41,488 bases of DNA from Succinivibrionaceae bacterium (GTDB lineage Bacteria; Pseudomonadota; Gammaproteobacteria; Enterobacterales; Succinivibrionaceae): positions 1-41,488 of the forward strand of contig JAFURY010000076.1 in the NCBI GenBank assembly GCA_017480795.1, in the 5' to 3' direction. The notes under the pieces are model-generated. The model saw nothing but the letters and a program-made list of their open reading frames with translations, was not told the origin of the DNA and ran no database searches. The translations under genes were made by a program, and so were the position numbers. Of this stretch, positions 7,249 to 14,445 are shown piece after piece. The number at the start of each line of letters is the position of its first letter. The stretch's first letter is position 1.

Positions 7249-7941
7249 ATGGACAAAACCATCACAGTCTATCACGGTTCAAAGCAGATCGTAGAGGTTC
7301 CATCCTTCGGACTCGGCAGAAAGCACAACGACTTTGGTCTTGGTTTCTACTGCGCCAGGAGCATCGACCTTGCGAAGGAGTGGGCCGTATCCTCGCTGAA
7401 CGACGGATTTGCAAACCGCTATACCTTGGACACGGAGCATCTGAGGATCCTCAATCTGAACAGTCCCGAATACTCGATCCTCAACTGGATTGCAGTTCTT
7501 GTTGATCACCGGCTGTTCACCATAAAAACACCAGTCGCAAGGAGAGCAAAAAAATACCTTGTGGAGAATTTCGGCCTCAATGAGAACGCTTACGATCTGA
7601 TCACCGGATACAGAGCTGACGATTCCTACTTTGACTACGCCGAAGCCTTTCTCAACAACGCCATCACCGTCGAGCAGCTGTCATGCTCCATGCGATTGGG
7701 ACAACTCGGGGAGCAAATCGTCATCAGGTCAGAATTCGCATTTTCCAGGATCAGATACGAAGGTTTTGAAGTTGCTGAAAAGGACGTGTACTATACTCTT
7801 CGCAAAACAAGAAACGACGAAGCGAATCAGACCTATCAGGAGATTCTGGAGGAAGAATCCGACGGACTTTACATCCAGGACATCATCCGAGGAGGCATTT
7901 CAGTTGACGATCCACGCATACCAAGAAACATATCTCAGTAA
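7249..7941 (+). CDS. DUF3990-family protein, ADP-ribosyltransferase-type putative toxin
   Basis: A 230-residue protein with the DUF3990 signature: YHGS at residues 8-11 followed by a charged segment and DFGLGFY at 28-34. This family is regarded as related to the ADP-ribosyltransferase fold, in which the YHG-type first motif and the G-F-Y segment bind NAD; transferase activity here is an inference. A candidate third-motif region is GEQIVIRSE near 155-165. The ATG at 7249 follows ACGGAG (7235-7240). The coding end overlaps the next gene by 38 nt, so toxin and HTH protein are translationally coupled. Toxin-first order with a palindromic promoter fits a type II module. No partner target is evident. 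Confidence 0.78.
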   Translation: MDKTITVYHGSKQIVEVPSFGLGRKHNDFGLGFYCARSIDLAKEWAVSSLNDGFANRYTLDTEHLRILNLNSPEYSILNWIAVLVDHRLFTIKTPVARRAKKYLVENFGLNENAYDLITGYRADDSYFDYAEAFLNNAITVEQLSCSMRLGQLGEQIVIRSEFAFSRIRYEGFEVAEKDVYYTLRKTRNDEANQTYQEILEEESDGLYIQDIIRGGISVDDPRIPRNISQ

Positions 7942-8545
7942 CGCGCAAGGCGCGCTTGGAGATGCTTTCGACCACGCCATCAACACCTGCCATATTCCCG
8001 GCTCTGATTTCATCAAACTCTTTGCGGCCAGCTCCGTCAGCAGGCGGATGGAAAACGGCGAGCCGGCGTATCTGTCGGGGAAAAGCGGAATCGAGATCGC
8101 TTCCGACATTGTTCTGGAAACAACCGGGAAACTCCTCGAAGCCGAGCCGCAGGAGCGGTTCGAACGTTCCCGTGAATACTGGATCGGCTGGGCTGTCTGC
8201 TACTACCAATGGTTCTCAGCAAGAAGCTACAGCCAGATCTTCAAGATTCTCTCCTATGAAGATCTGACGAACATGTACCCTACCCTTCACGAAGCGGATA
8301 TTACAAAATTCGCGGACATTGCGGACGAAAAGATACGGGAACACTTCACAGACACCAACCTGAAACGCATCCGCAGTTGCTACGGTCTCACGCAGGCCGA
8401 GCTGGCGAAGCGCTCGGGCGTTGCGCTCCGCTCGATCCAGATGTACGAGCAGCGGAACAAGGACATCAACAAAGCCTGCGCCGAAACCGTCTACCGCCTC
8501 TCCAAAGTTCTGAGCTGCAGCATGGAAAGCCTGATCGAGAAATAA
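7904..8545 (+). CDS. Helix-turn-helix protein, putative antitoxin and autoregulator
   Basis: A 213-residue protein in two parts. Residues about 1-145 form a helical domain, including a YWIGWAVCYYQWFSARS segment and YPTLHEADITKF, a pattern I recall from HTH proteins found beside DUF3990 genes. Residues about 153-213 are an XRE-type helix-turn-helix: GLTQAELAKRSGVALRSIQMYE. The start is a TTG at 7904, chosen because AGGAGG (7890-7895) lies eight bases upstream and the protein upstream of it in this frame is only a shadow of the toxin gene. It probably neutralises the DUF3990 protein and represses the palindromic promoter (inference). Confidence 0.78.
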   Translation: MTIHAYQETYLSNAQGALGDAFDHAINTCHIPGSDFIKLFAASSVSRRMENGEPAYLSGKSGIEIASDIVLETTGKLLEAEPQERFERSREYWIGWAVCYYQWFSARSYSQIFKILSYEDLTNMYPTLHEADITKFADIADEKIREHFTDTNLKRIRSCYGLTQAELAKRSGVALRSIQMYEQRNKDINKACAETVYRLSKVLSCSMESLIEK

Positions 8546-8709
8546 AAACTCGCAGGTGAGACGCACCAAAGCTCGGGAGCAGGCGGGCGAAAGTTCAGCT
8601 CGGTCAACCCAGGAACGGTTCCGAATTTGAAAGACAGATCAGAAAAGCGAAGATCAGAGAGTCTGGAATTTTGAAAAGAAGAAAACGAAGTGAATGAAAC
8701 AGAATGAAA

Positions 8710-8792
8710 TGGTGCGGAAGAAGGGACTCGAACCCTTACGCCGAAGCACTAGAACCTAAATCTAGCGCGTATACCAATTTCGCCACTTCCGC
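8710..8792 (-). tRNA. tRNA-Leu(TAG)
   Basis: The minus strand gives a cloverleaf with acceptor GCGGAAG paired to CTTCCGC, anticodon stem CTAGA/TCTAG around TTTAGGT (anticodon TAG), a long variable arm, the GTTCGAG T-loop and an encoded CCA. Confidence 0.96.
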
Positions 8793-8806
8793 GAAAAGAA
8801 TTGGAA

Positions 8807-8883
8807 TGGGGTGAGAGATGGGGCTCGAACCCACGACAACCGGAATCACAATCCGGGACTCTGCCAACTGAGCTACTCTCACC
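8807..8883 (-). tRNA. tRNA-His(GTG)
   Basis: The minus strand gives acceptor GTGAGAG with the extra 5' G opposite C73, anticodon stem CCGGA/TCCGG around TTGTGAT (anticodon GTG), a normal T-arm and an encoded CCA. Confidence 0.96.
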
Positions 8884-8891
8884 ACTGATGA

Positions 8892-8968
8892 TGGCGTGCC
8901 CTACAGGATTCGAACCTGTGACCTACTGCTTAGAAGGCAGTTGCTCTATCCAGCTGAGCTAAGGGCAC
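8892..8968 (-). tRNA. tRNA-Arg(TCT)
   Basis: The minus strand starts GTGCCCTTAGCTCAG; the anticodon stem ACTGC/GCAGT holds CTTCTAA (anticodon TCT); the GGTTCGAATCC T-arm and encoded CCA are present. It is the first gene of the Arg-His-Leu transcript. Confidence 0.96.
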
Positions 8969-9003
8969 TCAGAGCACTAATCCTATCGGTTAGCGACGTG
9001 CAT

Positions 9004-9032
9004 ATATTAATAAGTTTAGTCTCTTTCGTCAA
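9004..9032 (-). promoter_or_regulatory. Promoter of the tRNA Arg-His-Leu operon
   Basis: On the minus strand TTGACG (9027-9032) and TAATAT (9004-9009) are separated by 17 nt. They lie 35 nt upstream of the mature tRNA-Arg 5' end. Confidence 0.75.
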
Positions 9033-9091
9033 ACACTTTTTCAAGACGGATCTCGCGCGCGGTCACTTTGCAGACAGCGGTGCCGCATCCG

Positions 9092-9778
9092 CTAGTAATC
9101 GTCGTACTCGATCACATCGGTATTGTGTCTTCTGGCCTTCGGGTTGGCATTCAGATATTCCTCGTGCTCGTCGGCCCAGGTATCAAGACTGCTGCCCTTG
9201 CCGCTGGAGAGCGCCAGATCGTATCCTTCTCTTGAGATAGGAACAACCTGGGTATGGCCGGATCTGGAAACGTTGACCTGAACATAGCCGCCGGAAACGA
9301 ACCGGTTGTCGGAAGGCACATCCACCGCGAAATTCTCGTTGCTGGATGTGACGAGATTAAGACGCATTCCCTTCACATTGTTGGCCTGCTTCACCGCCTC
9401 GCCAATCAGCAGACCTACGCCGGCGCCGATCAGACCGCCGACAAGAGCCCCGCCGGTAGATCCGGAATGCCCGTGATAATGATGGCCGTGATGATAGCCG
9501 GAATAATGGTGGTGATGGGTGTTGTAGCCCACGATGGAGCCAACCGCCGCGCCGCCCAGCACGCCCATGGTGGATGCGGTGTTGCCGTCGTACTTCTCCT
9601 CTCTGATGGTTACCGGAGTGACGCTCACTATGCGGGCGTAGAAAACGTCATAAGTGCTTCCTTCCTCCATGATGCGGCGGTTCTCGTCGTCGTAATTGTA
9701 GGTGCATCCGTTCATGGCGATCACGGAGGATGCGAACATGGAAGCGATCATCAGGGTTCTTAAATTAAGTCTTCTCAT
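9092..9778 (-). CDS. His-rich glycine-zipper envelope lipoprotein
   Basis: A 228-residue exported protein. The signal peptide ends at AMNGC (C25), a slightly weak lipobox, so it is probably lipidated. A glycine-zipper segment begins near residue 70 (TMGVLGGAAVGSIVGY), is interrupted by a stretch extremely rich in His, Tyr and Gly (about residues 87-105), and resumes as GGALVGGLIGAGVGLLIGEAV near 109-129. This resembles SlyB/PcP-type outer-membrane lipoproteins, in which zippers form a membrane hairpin; the histidine insert could bind metal. The C-terminal third is a soluble beta-rich domain. A sigma-E-like promoter lies just upstream, which suggests envelope-stress control. The exact role is unknown. 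Confidence 0.82.
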   Translation of the reverse strand: MRRLNLRTLMIASMFASSVIAMNGCTYNYDDENRRIMEEGSTYDVFYARIVSVTPVTIREEKYDGNTASTMGVLGGAAVGSIVGYNTHHHHYSGYHHGHHYHGHSGSTGGALVGGLIGAGVGLLIGEAVKQANNVKGMRLNLVTSSNENFAVDVPSDNRFVSGGYVQVNVSRSGHTQVVPISREGYDLALSSGKGSSLDTWADEHEEYLNANPKARRHNTDVIEYDDY

Positions 9779-9816
9779 TTATTTTCCCAAGCTCTAAGAC
9801 AATCCAAAGACATAAC

Positions 9817-9844
9817 TGTGACTTACGAATTATCGCAAAGTTCC
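9817..9844 (-). promoter_or_regulatory. Possible sigma-E-type promoter of the glycine-zipper lipoprotein
   Basis: On the minus strand GGAACTT (9838-9844) is followed by exactly 16 nt and TCACA (9817-9821). The -35 element and spacing match the sigma-E consensus; the -10 (consensus TCTAA, TCTGA or TCAAA) is imperfect. The coding start is about 32 nt beyond the predicted start site. Confidence 0.45.
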
Positions 9845-9887
9845 GCGGAAGAAAAAACAGGGATGTGAATATGAAGAGGAAATCGAA

Positions 9888-9964
9888 TGGTCGGTGATGT
9901 AGGATTCGAACCTACGACACCCTGGTCCCAAACCAGGTGCACTACCGGGCTGTGCTAATCACCG
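9888..9964 (-). tRNA. tRNA-Pro(TGG), copy 3
   Basis: The minus strand gives acceptor CGGTGAT, anticodon stem CCTGG/CCAGG around TTTGGGA (anticodon TGG), the GGTTCGAATCC T-arm and an encoded CCA. It appears identical to the two copies upstream. Confidence 0.96.
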
Positions 9965-9972
9965 AACTTGAA

Positions 9973-10049
9973 TGGTCGGTGATGTAGGATTCGAACCTAC
10001 GACACCCTGGTCCCAAACCAGGTGCACTACCGGGCTGTGCTAATCACCG
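9973..10049 (-). tRNA. tRNA-Pro(TGG), copy 2
   Basis: This is the same 77-nt sequence as its neighbours, separated from copy 3 by 8 nt and from copy 1 by 7 nt. Confidence 0.96.
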
Positions 10050-10056
10050 AACTTGA

Positions 10057-10133
10057 TGGTCGGTGATGTAGGATTCGAACCTACGACACCCTGGTCCCAA
10101 ACCAGGTGCACTACCGGGCTGTGCTAATCACCG
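10057..10133 (-). tRNA. tRNA-Pro(TGG), copy 1
   Basis: This is the first of three tandem identical tRNA-Pro genes, with anticodon TGG and encoded CCA. It directly follows a strong promoter. Confidence 0.96.
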
Positions 10134-10153
10134 ACTGATGAACAATCATCAGT
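10134..10153 (-). other. Hairpin at the 5' end of the tRNA-Pro transcript
   Basis: ACTGATGA (10134-10141) and TCATCAGT (10146-10153) form a perfect 8-bp stem with a 4-nt loop. It falls between the promoter and the first tRNA-Pro, at the predicted start of the precursor transcript. Confidence 0.6.
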
Positions 10154-10157
10154 AGGC

Positions 10158-10185
10158 ATTATAATTTTATTTTCAGTCGCGTCAA
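10158..10185 (-). promoter_or_regulatory. Strong promoter of the tRNA-Pro operon
   Basis: On the minus strand TTGACG (10180-10185) and a perfect TATAAT (10158-10163) are separated by 16 nt, about 25 nt upstream of the first tRNA-Pro. Confidence 0.82.
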
Positions 10186-10271
10186 GCACTTTTAATCCAT
10201 GCGTACAAATATAAGCCAGCCGACGCAGGACCGAACGCTGATTGATGCTTTCATGAAACCGCCTCTTAACA

Positions 10272-10277
10272 TATAAT
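10272..10277 (+). promoter_or_regulatory. -10 box of purU
   Basis: A perfect TATAAT lies 37 nt before the purU ATG; the best -35 at a 16-nt spacing is a weak TTCATG (10250-10255). Confidence 0.45.
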
Positions 10278-10313
10278 AGGCCGGTCAAAAACTGATCGCA
10301 TGGAAGGTGTTTC

Positions 10314-11150
10314 ATGGAAAGAAAAATTTTGCTTACGGACTGTCCCGACGAGACCGGTCTCATCGCAAGGGTTACCGGCATCTGCAGCCGGCATCGGCTG
10401 AACATCATCAAAAACACGGAATTCGTGGACAACCAGAAAAGCAGATTTTTCATGCGCACGGTTCTGGACGGCGAGTTCACCGACGACTTTCTGGCCGAGG
10501 TGAAGGAGTCGCTGCCCGAGAGCGCCTCCATCCGTCTTGTAACCTCATGCCGCAAGAGACTGGTGATCATGGTGACCAAGGAGATCCACTGTCTTGGCGA
10601 TCTGCTTCTCAAAAACTACGCCAAAACCATGAATTTCGAGATTGCCGCCGTCATCGGCAATTACAACAGCCTCAGAGAGCTGACCGAGAAGTTTTCGATT
10701 CCCTTTCACCTGGTAAGCCACGAGGGCCTGACCAGAGAGGAGCACTGCCGGCAGATCATGAAAGTGATCGACGCCTACGCCCCGGATTACATCGTGCTTG
10801 CCAAATACATGAGGATTCTCACGCCGGAATTCATCAGCGCCTACCCGAACCGGATCATCAACATCCACCACTCCTTCCTGCCTGCCTTCATCGGCGCCAA
10901 GCCTTACGAGCAGGCCTACAACCGCGGAGTGAAGATCATCGGCGCCACCGCCCACTTCGTCACCGAGCATCTGGACGAGGGTCCTATCATCGAGCAGGAC
11001 GTCATCAAGGTGGATCACAACTTCACCGCATCCGATATGGCCGAGGCCGGACGGGACATCGAAAGAATGGTGCTGGATCACGCGCTGAACTATGTGCTGG
11101 ACGACAAGGTTTTCATCTACGGCAACAAGACCGTGGTGTTCAGAAACTGA
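10314..11150 (+). CDS. purU: Formyltetrahydrofolate deformylase
   Basis: A 278-residue cytoplasmic enzyme that hydrolyses 10-formyltetrahydrofolate to formate and tetrahydrofolate, balancing one-carbon pools and supplying formate for PurT. Residues 1-80 are an ACT domain (ILLTDCPDETGLIARVTGICSRHRLNI), as in all PurU proteins. The rest is the formyltransferase-type domain with the catalytic blocks IINIHHSFLPAF and HFVTEHLDEGPIIEQ, the latter carrying the conserved Asp. Length matches E. coli PurU (280). The ATG follows GGAAGGTG. The gene stands alone; folD, another one-carbon gene, is 10 kb away in the same orientation. Confidence 0.96.
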   Translation: MERKILLTDCPDETGLIARVTGICSRHRLNIIKNTEFVDNQKSRFFMRTVLDGEFTDDFLAEVKESLPESASIRLVTSCRKRLVIMVTKEIHCLGDLLLKNYAKTMNFEIAAVIGNYNSLRELTEKFSIPFHLVSHEGLTREEHCRQIMKVIDAYAPDYIVLAKYMRILTPEFISAYPNRIINIHHSFLPAFIGAKPYEQAYNRGVKIIGATAHFVTEHLDEGPIIEQDVIKVDHNFTASDMAEAGRDIERMVLDHALNYVLDDKVFIYGNKTVVFRN

Positions 11151-11270
11151 ATCTGAGGCGCAGACGCCGATGCAGGAGCGGTTTCGCGCCGCCCTGAGTC
11201 TGTTTGTTTGCGGTTCGGAGGCGAAAAGCCATACGAACATGATCGCCGTAGCAAATCGGCTATCAATGGA

Positions 11271-11299
11271 TTGAACGCCGCGGAACGGTCCTATAGAAT
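11271..11299 (+). promoter_or_regulatory. Promoter of a candidate small RNA
   Basis: TTGAAC (11271-11276) and TAGAAT (11294-11299) have 17-nt spacing. The core CTATAGAATTG (11291-11301) recurs exactly at 35188-35198 in another candidate small RNA promoter. Confidence 0.5.
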
Positions 11300-11305
11300 T
11301 GTCTC

Positions 11306-11393
11306 ATATGACTCTGGTTTGCATCCGCAGGCGACTGCAGCAAAGGTTTCATAAATATCTCCTTATGTTTCCGGGCTCTTACGAGCCCTTTTT
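11306..11393 (+). ncRNA. Candidate small RNA between purU and a hypothetical gene
   Basis: The predicted transcript is about 88 nt. It contains a stem-loop with GCAG and CTGC closed by a GCGA tetraloop inside outer arms TTTGC and GCAAA (11328-11345). A single-stranded stretch with CTCCTT (11359-11364) follows, and it ends in a strong intrinsic terminator. A 48-codon reading frame starts at 11308 but runs through the terminator, so coding is unlikely. It could be a trans-acting RNA that pairs with Shine-Dalgarno sequences (inference). Confidence 0.45.
11373..11393 (+). terminator. Intrinsic terminator
   Basis: GGGCTC (11373-11378) and GAGCCC (11383-11388) form a 6-bp GC-rich stem with a TTAC loop, followed by five T. 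It lies 220 nt after purU, too far to be an ordinary purU terminator. Confidence 0.85.
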
Positions 11394-11419
11394 GATTCCC
11401 GGCCCGGAGATCGCCTTCA

Positions 11420-12004
11420 TCAGCGCTTTCCTGTCTGAACGCAGGATGCGATAAAATCGTCCAGCAGTTGTGAAATGTCGCGACCCGCCACGCGACAGAA
11501 AAGCCGATCTCTTGAGATCAGGGACAGTTTCGAATCCACCTCCGCATCGCCTCCGGTCCACCCTTCGTTTACGCCGCTGTCGCCGAAAAGCTCCACCACG
11601 GCGCACCGATCGGCAGGATTTCTTCCGATATACGCGCTGCACTTGGCATAGAGCATCGCTATCAGTTCGTCATCCAGATCCGACCAGCGATCCACCAGAA
11701 TGAACATTTCGTTGAACCGGTCGTACTGCATCACCAGATCAAAACCGGCAAAGCCTGAAACCAGTCCCGGGATTTTCAGCTGATGCAGCACCGATTTGTA
11801 CAAGTCAAAGCGGAGCTTCTGAAACTCGCCGTCCACCACGTCATTGTTGACGCTGTCCAGAATTTCGGCAAGGGACAGCGAAAAAACTTTCTGATCGTAG
11901 TCGTCGCCGCGCTTTCGCTGCAGACGTTCCAGCAGCATGGCGTAATGCTCCACCGTTGCCCTGAGATTTTCAGTATCGACAAACTCTTCTAGCGTTCCCT
12001 TCAT
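11420..12004 (-). CDS. Hypothetical alpha-helical protein
   Basis: A 194-residue cytoplasmic protein with no signal peptide or membrane segment. Its composition is acidic and strongly helical (for example TLEEFVDTENLRATVEHYAMLLERLQRKRGDD near residues 4-35 and FNEMFILVDRWSDLDDELIAMLYAKCSAYIG near 97-127). I do not recognise a domain. It stands alone on the minus strand between the candidate small RNA and a dehydrogenase gene, with a 263-nt upstream gap. The codon pattern and length support a real gene. The start has only a weak upstream ribosome site. Confidence 0.65.
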   Translation of the reverse strand: MKGTLEEFVDTENLRATVEHYAMLLERLQRKRGDDYDQKVFSLSLAEILDSVNNDVVDGEFQKLRFDLYKSVLHQLKIPGLVSGFAGFDLVMQYDRFNEMFILVDRWSDLDDELIAMLYAKCSAYIGRNPADRCAVVELFGDSGVNEGWTGGDAEVDSKLSLISRDRLFCRVAGRDISQLLDDFIASCVQTGKR

Positions 12005-12267
12005 AGCGATTCCAATTCGTGAAATATAGCGGTTTCCCTGCGAATTTCCGGCCGCCAGGCGCCTGAAAACAGTATCAGGCCAGATGAAACCATGAAACTT
12101 GCCCCATAGTAGCAGATACGGTCTGACGGATCATTGATCATCTTCACGGCAGACCGCCAGACGAGGAATTGGCATCAGACAAAAAAGCGTTGAACCTCGG
12201 CCATGGGGCATTAAAATGAACGGGGCAAGACCAGAAAAAAGCGCCGGATGGCAAGGAGAGAGACAAA

Positions 12268-13248
12268 ATGAGAGCAGCAGGAAACGCTCAAGGGATGATT
12301 CTGATTTCAGAGCCGCTTGAACCAAACGTCATCGAAACCATGCGCCGCAGCGCCCTGAAGCTGGGCTTTGAGGTGCGCTACGAAACGCGGGAGTCGGCCG
12401 TGGCCGAACGCATACCGGAGACCGAAGTTTTCTTCGGTCTTTACCCGGCGGACATTCCGATCCCCGGCAGTCTCAAATGGATCTGTCTTCCCTCCGCCGG
12501 AATCAACGGCTATACGGATCTGCCGGCCATCAGGGACGGCAGGTGTCTTCTTACGTATTCCTCCGGGGCCTACGGCATCACCATCGGCGAGCACCTTGTC
12601 ATGCTTGTCCTGATGCTTTTAAGGAGAATGCCGGAATATCTGGCGGACGCCAGAGAGGGGATCTGGCGGCACGACCGCAAGCTGCGCTCGATTTACGGAA
12701 GCAGGATCGTCATCCTTGGCGCCGGGGACATCGGCTCCGCCTTTGCCGCGCGGGCCAGGAGTTTCGGCCCACGGAGCATCACCGGCATAAGCCGCTCAGG
12801 CAGAAGTTCATGCGACTGTTACGACCGGATGCTGGCCGTGTCGGAACTGGACCGAGTTCTTCCGGAAGCGGACATTCTGGTTATGGCTCTTCCGGAAACC
12901 CCGGACACGATTCATATTCTCAACCGGCAGCGGATTGAAAAACTGCCGCCTCAGGCGCTGGTAGTCAACGTGGGCAGGGGAAGCGCCATCGACGAAAAAG
13001 CGCTGGCGGACGCTCTGAGAAGCAGGCGCATAGCCGGCGCGGCGCTTGATGTGTTTGAAACCGAGCCGCTTCCGGCCGATGATGCGCTCCGTGGCATTGA
13101 CAGTCTGATCATCACGCCTCATATGGCGGGACAGCGGACTCTTGACGAAAGCGTAAGAATCATCACCGAAAAGTTCCTTGATGATCTGGCGCGTTACTCC
13201 CGGGGCGAGAGGCTTCTTAATCTGGCGGATCTCGCAAGGGGATACTGA
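12268..13248 (+). CDS. D-isomer-specific 2-hydroxyacid dehydrogenase
   Basis: A 326-residue NAD(P)-dependent dehydrogenase that reduces a 2-keto acid to the D-2-hydroxy acid or the reverse. The Rossmann motif is GAGDIGS near residues 151-157. The three catalytic residues are present: Arg in VNVGRGSAIDE, Glu in FETEPLPADD and His in ITPHMAGQ. The spacing is typical of the family (phosphoglycerate, glyoxylate/hydroxypyruvate and lactate dehydrogenases), but the substrate cannot be set from sequence. AAGGAGAGAG at 12254-12263 supports the ATG; a second Met nine codons in (MILISEP) is possible. It has no obvious operon partner. Confidence 0.9.
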   Translation: MRAAGNAQGMILISEPLEPNVIETMRRSALKLGFEVRYETRESAVAERIPETEVFFGLYPADIPIPGSLKWICLPSAGINGYTDLPAIRDGRCLLTYSSGAYGITIGEHLVMLVLMLLRRMPEYLADAREGIWRHDRKLRSIYGSRIVILGAGDIGSAFAARARSFGPRSITGISRSGRSSCDCYDRMLAVSELDRVLPEADILVMALPETPDTIHILNRQRIEKLPPQALVVNVGRGSAIDEKALADALRSRRIAGAALDVFETEPLPADDALRGIDSLIITPHMAGQRTLDESVRIITEKFLDDLARYSRGERLLNLADLARGY

Positions 13249-13370
13249 CTCGGACGGCGCGCCAGGACGCGAACGGCTGCCTCACTGCCAGTCCATGGCT
13301 TATGAAGACAGTCAGATTCCTGATATCCGGGAAGAAGGGAAGTTGCGCTGTTACCCGTCCCCCGTCAGAA

Positions 13371-13379
13371 TGATATAAT
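13371..13379 (+). promoter_or_regulatory. Extended -10 promoter of the serine acetyltransferase gene
   Basis: TGATATAAT combines an extended TG with a perfect TATAAT (13374-13379), 69 nt before the start codon; the -35 is poor. Confidence 0.55.
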
Positions 13380-13447
13380 CAGACAGGCTCGGGGTCCATC
13401 AGGCTTCCGACGCCGGATGAAGCATAAGGAAGACAGGAAACAATAAA

Positions 13448-14410
13448 ATGATAACCGAAGAACAGAGAAACGAGATCAACTCCGATCTGCGAAAGCTCAC
13501 CAGCGATCTGATCATAGACTACAGCAACGAAAGAGCCATCGACAACATGGACAACATCTTTCACCAGCCGGATCGCGAAGTGATCTTCGAATGCATCCGC
13601 AACCTGATGAAGGTGCTCTTTCCCGGTTACTACCGCACCTGCAGCTACAAGGTGTACAACGTGAAAAGCATGATCGGACCGCTCATCGAGGATATTCATT
13701 TCCATCTCAGCCGCCAGATCGCCATCGCCATGAACAATACCGCAGATCCGGAACACCATGAAAGCGACAGCTGCAGCTGCATGGAAAAAGCCATCGGGAT
13801 CACCACCAGATTCATGCAGACGATTCCGTCGGTGAGGGCGAAACTCGAAGAGGATCTGGCCGCCACCTACCAGGGAGATCCGGCAGCGGGGAGCCTGGGT
13901 GAGATCATTGTCGCCTATCCAGGATTTTTTGCCATCAGCATCCACCGTCTGGCCCATGAACTGAGTCTGCTCGACGTGCCTCTGATCCCGCGGGTGATGT
14001 CTGAATACGCCCACAGCCGCACCGGCATCGACATTCATCCCGGCGCCACCATCGGGCACTATTTCTTCATCGATCACGGCACCGGCATCGTCATAGGACA
14101 GTCCACCGTCATCGGCGATCATGTAAAGATTTACCAGGGCGTCACCCTGGGCGCGCTGTCGACCCAGGGCGGTCAGAGTCTTAAAAACAAGCGCAGACAT
14201 CCTACCATCGAGGACAACGTCACCATCTACTCCAACGCATCGATTCTCGGCGGCGACACCGTCATAGGACATGACTCCGTCATCGGCGGCAACGCCTTCG
14301 TAACCAAATCGGTCAAACCGGGAAGCCGCGTCAGCGTCAAAACCGAGGAGCTGGTGATCTCCCAGCGAAGAGGCGGAAGCGACGACGAAAACTGGTATTA
14401 CGTGATTTGA
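13448..14410 (+). CDS. cysE: Serine O-acetyltransferase (long EpsC-type CysE)
   Basis: A 320-residue enzyme that acetylates L-serine with acetyl-CoA, the first step of cysteine synthesis. The C-terminal half (about 175-305) is a left-handed beta-helix with hexapeptide repeats: IDIHPGATIGHYFFIDHGTGIVIGQ, then VKIYQGVTLGALS. The catalytic His residues lie in EYAHSRTG and IDHGTG. The N-terminal 170 residues are helical, longer than in E. coli CysE, as in the EpsC-type serine acetyltransferases of many anaerobes. An AGGAAAC before 13448 is the ribosome site. It is convergent with the exporter operon. No cysK lies in the window. Confidence 0.92.
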   Translation: MITEEQRNEINSDLRKLTSDLIIDYSNERAIDNMDNIFHQPDREVIFECIRNLMKVLFPGYYRTCSYKVYNVKSMIGPLIEDIHFHLSRQIAIAMNNTADPEHHESDSCSCMEKAIGITTRFMQTIPSVRAKLEEDLAATYQGDPAAGSLGEIIVAYPGFFAISIHRLAHELSLLDVPLIPRVMSEYAHSRTGIDIHPGATIGHYFFIDHGTGIVIGQSTVIGDHVKIYQGVTLGALSTQGGQSLKNKRRHPTIEDNVTIYSNASILGGDTVIGHDSVIGGNAFVTKSVKPGSRVSVKTEELVISQRRGGSDDENWYYVI

Positions 14411-14420
14411 CTCAGGAGAC

Positions 14421-14445
14421 GATCGGGGAGCTCAGTTCCCCGATC
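14421..14445. terminator. Hairpin between cysE and the exporter operon
   Basis: GATCGGGGA (14421-14429) and TCCCCGATC (14437-14445) form a perfect 9-bp stem with a 7-nt loop that overlaps the stop codon of the minus-strand gene. It lacks a T-run on either strand, so its role as terminator is uncertain. Confidence 0.4.

Noticed and set aside
10307..11197. Second plus-strand frame over purU (296 codons)
   Set aside because: It is an out-of-frame shadow, rich in Arg, Gly and His; the purU frame has full family motifs.
11308..11454. Small plus-strand frame of 48 codons starting within the candidate small RNA
   Set aside because: It passes through the intrinsic terminator hairpin and T-run and has no Shine-Dalgarno sequence.
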